Source: Tomocerus qinae
Taxonomy: Eukaryota > Arthropoda > Collembola > Entomobryomorpha > Tomoceridae
Assembly (NCBI GenBank): GCA_020055645.1
Contig: CM034546.1
Span: 48,918,001 to 48,982,000 of the forward strand
Length of the DNA stretch: 64,000 nt
Direction of reading: 5' to 3'
The notes under the pieces were generated by a model that was not told where the DNA came from, searched no databases, and worked only from the letters and a program-made list of their open reading frames with translations. The position numbers and the translations under genes are program-made. This document shows positions 58,874 to 64,000 of this stretch, one piece after another; position 1 is the stretch's first letter; every line of letters begins with the position of its first letter.

Positions 58874-60523
58874 TTACTCCCTCTTCATAAAGCTCGGTGC
58901 GTTTGGTCCTGTATAATCTGGGATACTTTCAAAATACTTATTATCCCAGAATTTTTCAAATGAACAGTATTTTACAATATGGGTAATTGCAAAATAAATG
59001 CACATCAAAGGAAATAATACTGCAAAGCAAATGTTCATGACTCTAATGTACCAAATCATGTTTCTTGTTTTTAAAAGATTTGCTATCCTTCCCCCCAAAT
59101 TAACTACATACTTCCTGCACATACCGAACTTTCCAACGCAGTTGCTATCAACGCTTATCTTTTCGACCTCATGATTATATTTTCTACCAACCTGCTGAAA
59201 TTGATCCTCAACATCGCCTACATTATGAATGATTTCAATTTCCTTATTTTGGTTATCGTGATCGTGAGGGATTTCTGTGGTTTCCTTCTTGCACCAAAGG
59301 AGTGCCCGATTTGTCACAATCGCCACCATTGCAGAAATTACAAATCCGACAGAGGTAAATGTCCAATTATCAGAAGCTTTAGACTTTTTGGAATATATTG
59401 ATTCAAACCCTGAATGACAGTAACCATAGTCAGAAGAATAGTGACAACAAGACCTAATTTCATTTGCACATCTGAGTATGAGTTTCCGAGGAGAAATGAC
59501 AACCAGCAAACAAATACAAGTAGAGAAATTGGCAAGTAGATAGTGTAGATATAGTAACCATGCTTTCTTCTCAGTTTAAATGGTAATTGTTTCCTTCACG
59601 AATTGGCGTTTTTAAATATGAAAACTGCCTTCGAGTTATATATTTTCATATCTTCCAAGTAGTAATCACTTATGTCAATCGTAGCCGGCCATGGTTGGTT
59701 TATTGTAAAATTTATTTCGTGGTAGCTATATTTGGCAATCAAGTAGAAGTCGAGTTTGCATTTCATTGTGTCGAAGGGGAAAGCGGTGAAATCTTTTGTA
59801 CAATCCAATTTTATTTTTTCAGAGTTCATATAAATAGATGAAATGTAAAACGTTGAATTTGAAGATTGTGTGATACTATTGATACTAGTGCCATTGGATG
59901 AATGTCCCCTTTTTGGACGTCCCTAAAGTATGATTCAAAGGCTGGGCATTTCCTGTGTTTCAGGTCTCCTACGAACCTCATTAGATGAAAAGGAATGGCA
60001 GAATTTAACGGTATTTTGTTGTTCCTATAAATGCGAATACGAATGTCAACTTTGGCTTTCGGGGAGTTGAATCCGTCCGTCATTTCTTCTTCTATGAATT
60101 CCATTAATCCTAATTTAAAATCTGTGTTCACGTCACGGTCGAAGATAGATATTCCGTACTTTCCAAATAATTCAAAAATTTCAGCTGTTAAATTAGCTGC
60201 TGTCTCGCGCAATCTTTTATTTCTGATTTCTAGAGATTTCCATTCTTTCTTGTCTGTTTCATTCCATGATTGATAACGATCGGATAAAGAATTGCTAAGA
60301 TTAGCGTAATGATCCTGACGATTTGGAAACAAGATACAATAATTATAAATAATATACAACTTTTAAAAACAACTTTCAAAACTTTTAATACGTACCCATT
60401 CTGCGTTAAACTCAGAAATGTTGTAATGAAGAATTGGATCCAAATCTTCAACCGTAAAACATTGAACTGAGTTTGAATTTATGGAAAACAAGAAAACAAT
60501 AAGTAAAAGGGTGGAATTTTCAT
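58874..60523 (-). pseudogene. Cys-loop channel pseudogene, gene E
   Basis: Same structure as A-D: exon 1 60523-60396, acceptor before 60314, exon 2 to the stop at 58874. The frame is broken at least four times. There is a 2-bp insertion in the signal-peptide part (near 60508), a frame change in the extracellular domain (between about 59830 and 59900), an in-frame TGA at 59596-59598 just before TM1, and a frame change in the TM2-TM3 loop (near 59380). Cys-loop, TM1-TM4 and the long TM3-TM4 loop are all still recognisable, so inactivation is fairly recent. The TATA region survives, but its initiator reads TCAAT instead of TCAGT (plus 60617-60621). It could still be transcribed but cannot give a normal subunit. 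Confidence 0.88.
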
Positions 60524-60775
60524 TTTTATGAAGGAAACAAGTCTGCAGCACCAACCAACAATACAAAGTTTTTCCAGGAGTGTCCTGCAGGGGCCCACAA
60601 GAAGAGAATTGCACACGATTGAATAAGTCAGACTGGTATTTATATGAAAACCTGAAATTAGGTCACATGGCTATTAAAAGTGTGCTTATATTTACATTAT
60701 ACATCATAATATTATACTTATATGTTCACTGGAGAAGTATCTGTCTACACACATGGCAGTTTGATTGAATTTTGT

Positions 60776-61101
60776 ATGTATGTATGTATGTATGTATGTA
60801 TTTATTAAATCGAACATAGGTCCCGCCAGCCCGATACATGGTACAGTTAGATAAGCATTAGTTAAAAGTATATAGTCCGTTGTTTTACATTAAGGCACTT
60901 TTCATAAAATTGTATAGGTTAAAGTATAGGTCAACACTTTCATACATAAATAATAATTCTATAAAATTATTTTCATTAATATCCTCAAAGGTTTTGACGA
61001 ATGGTAAGAATTTTTCTCTTAGATTATTTAGATAAGGACATTGTATTATTGTGTGGTAAAGCGATAATTCCCTTAAATAACAGTCCTTGCAAACCGTAAT
61101 G
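60776..61101 (-). mobile_element. 5'-truncated LINE end with (TACA)n-type tail
   Basis: About 326 bp between direct repeats TTTGATTGAATTTTGT (60760-60775 and 61102-61117), a 16-bp target duplication. On the minus strand it encodes a C-terminal ORF2 fragment with a CxxC...H...C zinc motif (CKDCYLRELSLYHTIIQC), ending in a stop at about 60890. About 100 bp of 3' UTR and a CATA/TACA repeat tail at the target site follow. Confidence 0.82.
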
Positions 61102-61117
61102 TTTGATTGAATTTTGT

Positions 61118-63676
61118 TTTCTATCCAGAAGTATCAAATAAAGAATGCGAAACAGTTGATGCTTGTCAGCTAATTATCCCAAGAGTATACAATGGAAGTG
61201 TAATGTAAATGTAACCTAGTTATTTTGTGTATTCCATGTTTAGATGAAATTGGGTTTGATTTAAATATTAAATGTTTGAATAACTCAAACGAATTCTCGA
61301 TTATTTATCTAGAATTCCTTAATACAAGAGAATTTAATATTTCAAAATGAATTGCTTATGTGTTTAAAGTGTTTCAATACTTTCAAGATATAAGTGGAGG
61401 TGCGAATCAGCGTTGCGTTGATATAATCTTTACTCTTTACTCTACATGAACATAATCTTTTAAAAATAAAGTGGGACATGCGCATGGAATTCTTTCACCT
61501 TTCTTGTATTAAGGTTTGTATATTTGTCCGTAATATTTTGTAATTAATGAGTAAGGGTAATATTTTGTAATTAATGAGCAAGGACTAGACTTAGACTATC
61601 AGTCCAATCAACGGTCTATGAAATTCGGGTCAATGCGCAGTCGCTAGAAATTTACTGATTTAAACATTTTCTAGCACACTTTATGTACTAGGATTCAACT
61701 AGTGCCATAAAAGATCCAACAAATTTTAATGTTTCTTGACAAGGGCTGGCTGTGGAGGAGAGAGGACTTGTCCAAAAATCGCATATTTTTGATTATGTAT
61801 TAATTCGATCTTCTCCAATTATATTTGGGACAATATGAAAAATTTTGATAGAGTTACCTTTATATACTTAATATATTGAAGTTGAATGATTAATTGATCT
61901 GTCAAGTATACTATGAAATACTTCTTGAGAAGAAGTTGGTGAAATTAATGAATAATTAGTTCCAATCCACTTTCCTTGAAATATGAATTTATCAAAATTC
62001 TTATTTCAGCCTTATTCATTTTAAATGTGGAATGAATTAATGGAAGGAAGTATCCCCTTCATATAAATTGTCCAATGGATCCTTACCAATAACATTCATT
62101 ACATTAACATGTAATTTAAAATTCACTTTGTTGGTAATTCCATGAGTTTCTTTTTGAAATTAGTGTCATCCTCTGATCCGTGTTAATAAAGTAGGTCATT
62201 TAAATATACATGTGGCAGCAATGCATTAGTAGATTAATTAATTTAATTAAAAATTTACCCAAATTTAGATGGGCATTTAATCAAGTCAAGTATATAGATA
62301 TAGCTTGCAATACAAAAATTCATAACGACAAGGATTAATTATCAATTAATTATATAGCCTTTATCTTTGTACTTAAATGGTTTTCACCAATAGCTGTATA
62401 ACTCCCCGGCTCATCAAATGGGAGTATCCCATTTGTTGACCTAAATAACTTTTGGTTCAATTATTGTTGCTCCTTTGTGAATTACTGTTTTGAAACGCGG
62501 AACATCAATTAATCGTTTGAGGATCGTTTATTGGCAAAACTAAATTATTTTATAACCCTGAGACCTTTTTCTGAAATTTGGGGATTTGTAATTTATATAT
62601 GCATGTGTAGGGACTTACGTTTTCGTAATAATGGGTTTCGTCACTGACAAGCGCAAAGCAATTAGCCCAAAAAATTAATAATGGTAATGAACTACACCTA
62701 AACAAAATTCCTGTACTATGTACATAGATTTACGCATATTAGATAGGTAACCACACAGAACCACAAAAATCATTTCTCGGTGCCAGCAGTCGTCGGTATT
62801 ATGTTATTTGCAATTTGAAGTAGTACGTAGTATAGTAACTCTACTATTAACATAATACAAAAGCATTGCCCGCATTTGTACTCAGTTTGTCTATGCAAGC
62901 CTACTTTCATTCTGTCCGTTCAAGCATCTAACACATCATCTAGCACAAGTTACGCAAAGTTTACTTTGAAAAATACTAAATCTATGAAACTGTTTTTAGA
63001 AAATTGTTGTTTAGACATCCAATAATAAAGTTATTTCATTATACATTAAATAAATAATACCATTTTTACTATAAATCGTACTGGTACGTAGTTAATAATC
63101 ATACTGCCAACCACATATTATTATTAATTTCCTTATCCACTGTTCTATCTCTGTAAACAAAATTTCAAATCTGTATTCAGTATACAGCGGAATATTTATT
63201 GTGAATATACGTATGAATAGTCTCTAAGAAATATTACTCACTTAACTATTACTATATAATAATAGGTTTTACTATATTAAAAACTTAGAGCTCTACATAG
63301 CAATACATGTAGGGCAATGTTCCGTTGGCATAAAAAGAATAATATTAGTTTTATAACTGATTAAGTGTACGCGAGCACTAATAAAATCTAGTAATTTCTT
63401 AAACCTGTTTTGAAAATTATCACAAAATTTTTAACGATTAAATGTCAATGATAACTGACCAACCATTTACATTTTTCAGTGGAAAATTGCTAGAAAAGTA
63501 AAATCAGATCTCAGTTGATGTGAAATAACAATGGAATTGTAGGTCAGCTAGAATTTATAGCTTAAAATTGATTTTAGTTGATAATCATAAAAAATACCAA
63601 CAATGACGATATAAAATAATATTCAGGAAACCTTTTGCAACAGTAATTATTATTTATTGAAATGGAGTGGTAATAT
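61118..63676. other. Intergenic DNA upstream of gene E
   Basis: No gene. Array-type flank: about 62400-63676 matches 17700-18800, 26884-27310 and 55050-56470. Because each such block precedes a channel gene at its right, another copy probably lies beyond the window. Confidence 0.6.
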
Positions 63677-63800
63677 CAGTGTACAAAAAACCATTTACCA
63701 CTTACCAGTGGTAAGTGGTTTTTAATGGTATTTAACGTTAAATACCACTACCTAAAAAGTAGTGGTAAGTGGTATAAATAGTAAAAATGGTAAAAAATAG
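63677..63800. mobile_element. hAT-like MITE, left part
   Basis: CAGTGTACAAAAAACC interrupts the array flank at 63677 (compare 27308). Direct and inverted TACCACTTACC / GGTAAGTGGT motifs follow, in the style of the hAT MITEs at 7415 and 31549. The right end was not found and may lie near or beyond the window end. Positions 63801-64000 show nothing recognisable. Confidence 0.5.
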
Positions 63801-64000
63801 GTTCATTTAAATTTCGTGTTTTAATTTTGAATAAAATTCGGTGCCAAAGTATGAAATAGCTTAGCAGATGATCATTGTTGTCACAAATTGATACGTGTTC
63901 ATCAATCAGAGTATGATTCAACCAATGGGGGCGCTAACAACCCTTGCTGATTGAGAAATTAATTGTAATTAAATTAGCTTCAATTTTAAATTGGCGATAC

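Overview
The window is AT-rich eukaryotic DNA with short spliced genes, tandem families of ion channels and a dense load of nested transposable elements. An arthropod is the best fit. A springtail-like hexapod is possible, but the sequence does not decide this. No prokaryotic or organellar signature was seen.

Layout. (1) At 0.15-12.3 kb, three tandem plus-strand genes encode divergent ionotropic receptors (IRs, relatives of ionotropic glutamate receptors). Each has two exons with the same phase-2 intron. Copies 1 and 2 sit in a clean tandem duplication of about 3.7 kb. A 16-bp promoter block recurs 100-111 bp upstream of all three start codons. (2) At 14.8-60.6 kb, five minus-strand genes (A-E) encode cys-loop (pentameric) ligand-gated ion channel subunits. 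Each has a 42-44 residue signal-peptide exon, a short phase-0 intron, and one long exon with the extracellular domain and four membrane segments. Each has a TATA box plus a TCAGT-type initiator. Gene C has lost its C-terminal tail and gene E is a pseudogene. The intergenic DNA is also duplicated, so the array grew as segmental copies of gene plus flank, and it probably continues past the right edge. The IR and cys-loop arrays converge on the 12.3-14.9 kb spacer.

Mobile elements. A 4.05-kb Foldback-type element (22820-26874) has 1023-bp inverted repeats and a 9-bp target duplication. A Ty3/Gypsy-like LTR element on the minus strand (31535-45044) has an LTR that was hit three separate times: by a hAT-type MITE (31549-31960), a LINE with RNase H (32065-35779) and a Tc1/mariner-related foldback (36633-37592). 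Removing the three insertions and their target duplications restores that LTR to 1119 bp, exactly the length of the other LTR. A non-coding LTR element (49502-53331) with a 25-bp hairpin-bearing tandem array landed just upstream of the gene D promoter. Several smaller insertions with target duplications are dated or bounded by comparison with paralogous empty sites in the same array.

Taken together the locus looks like a rapidly evolving ligand-gated channel cluster, plausibly chemosensory. Two unrelated receptor superfamilies have each expanded here, with conserved channel cores and diverging extracellular parts. The chemosensory role is inference from the families and the expansion pattern; ligand, ion selectivity and expression cannot be read from the sequence.
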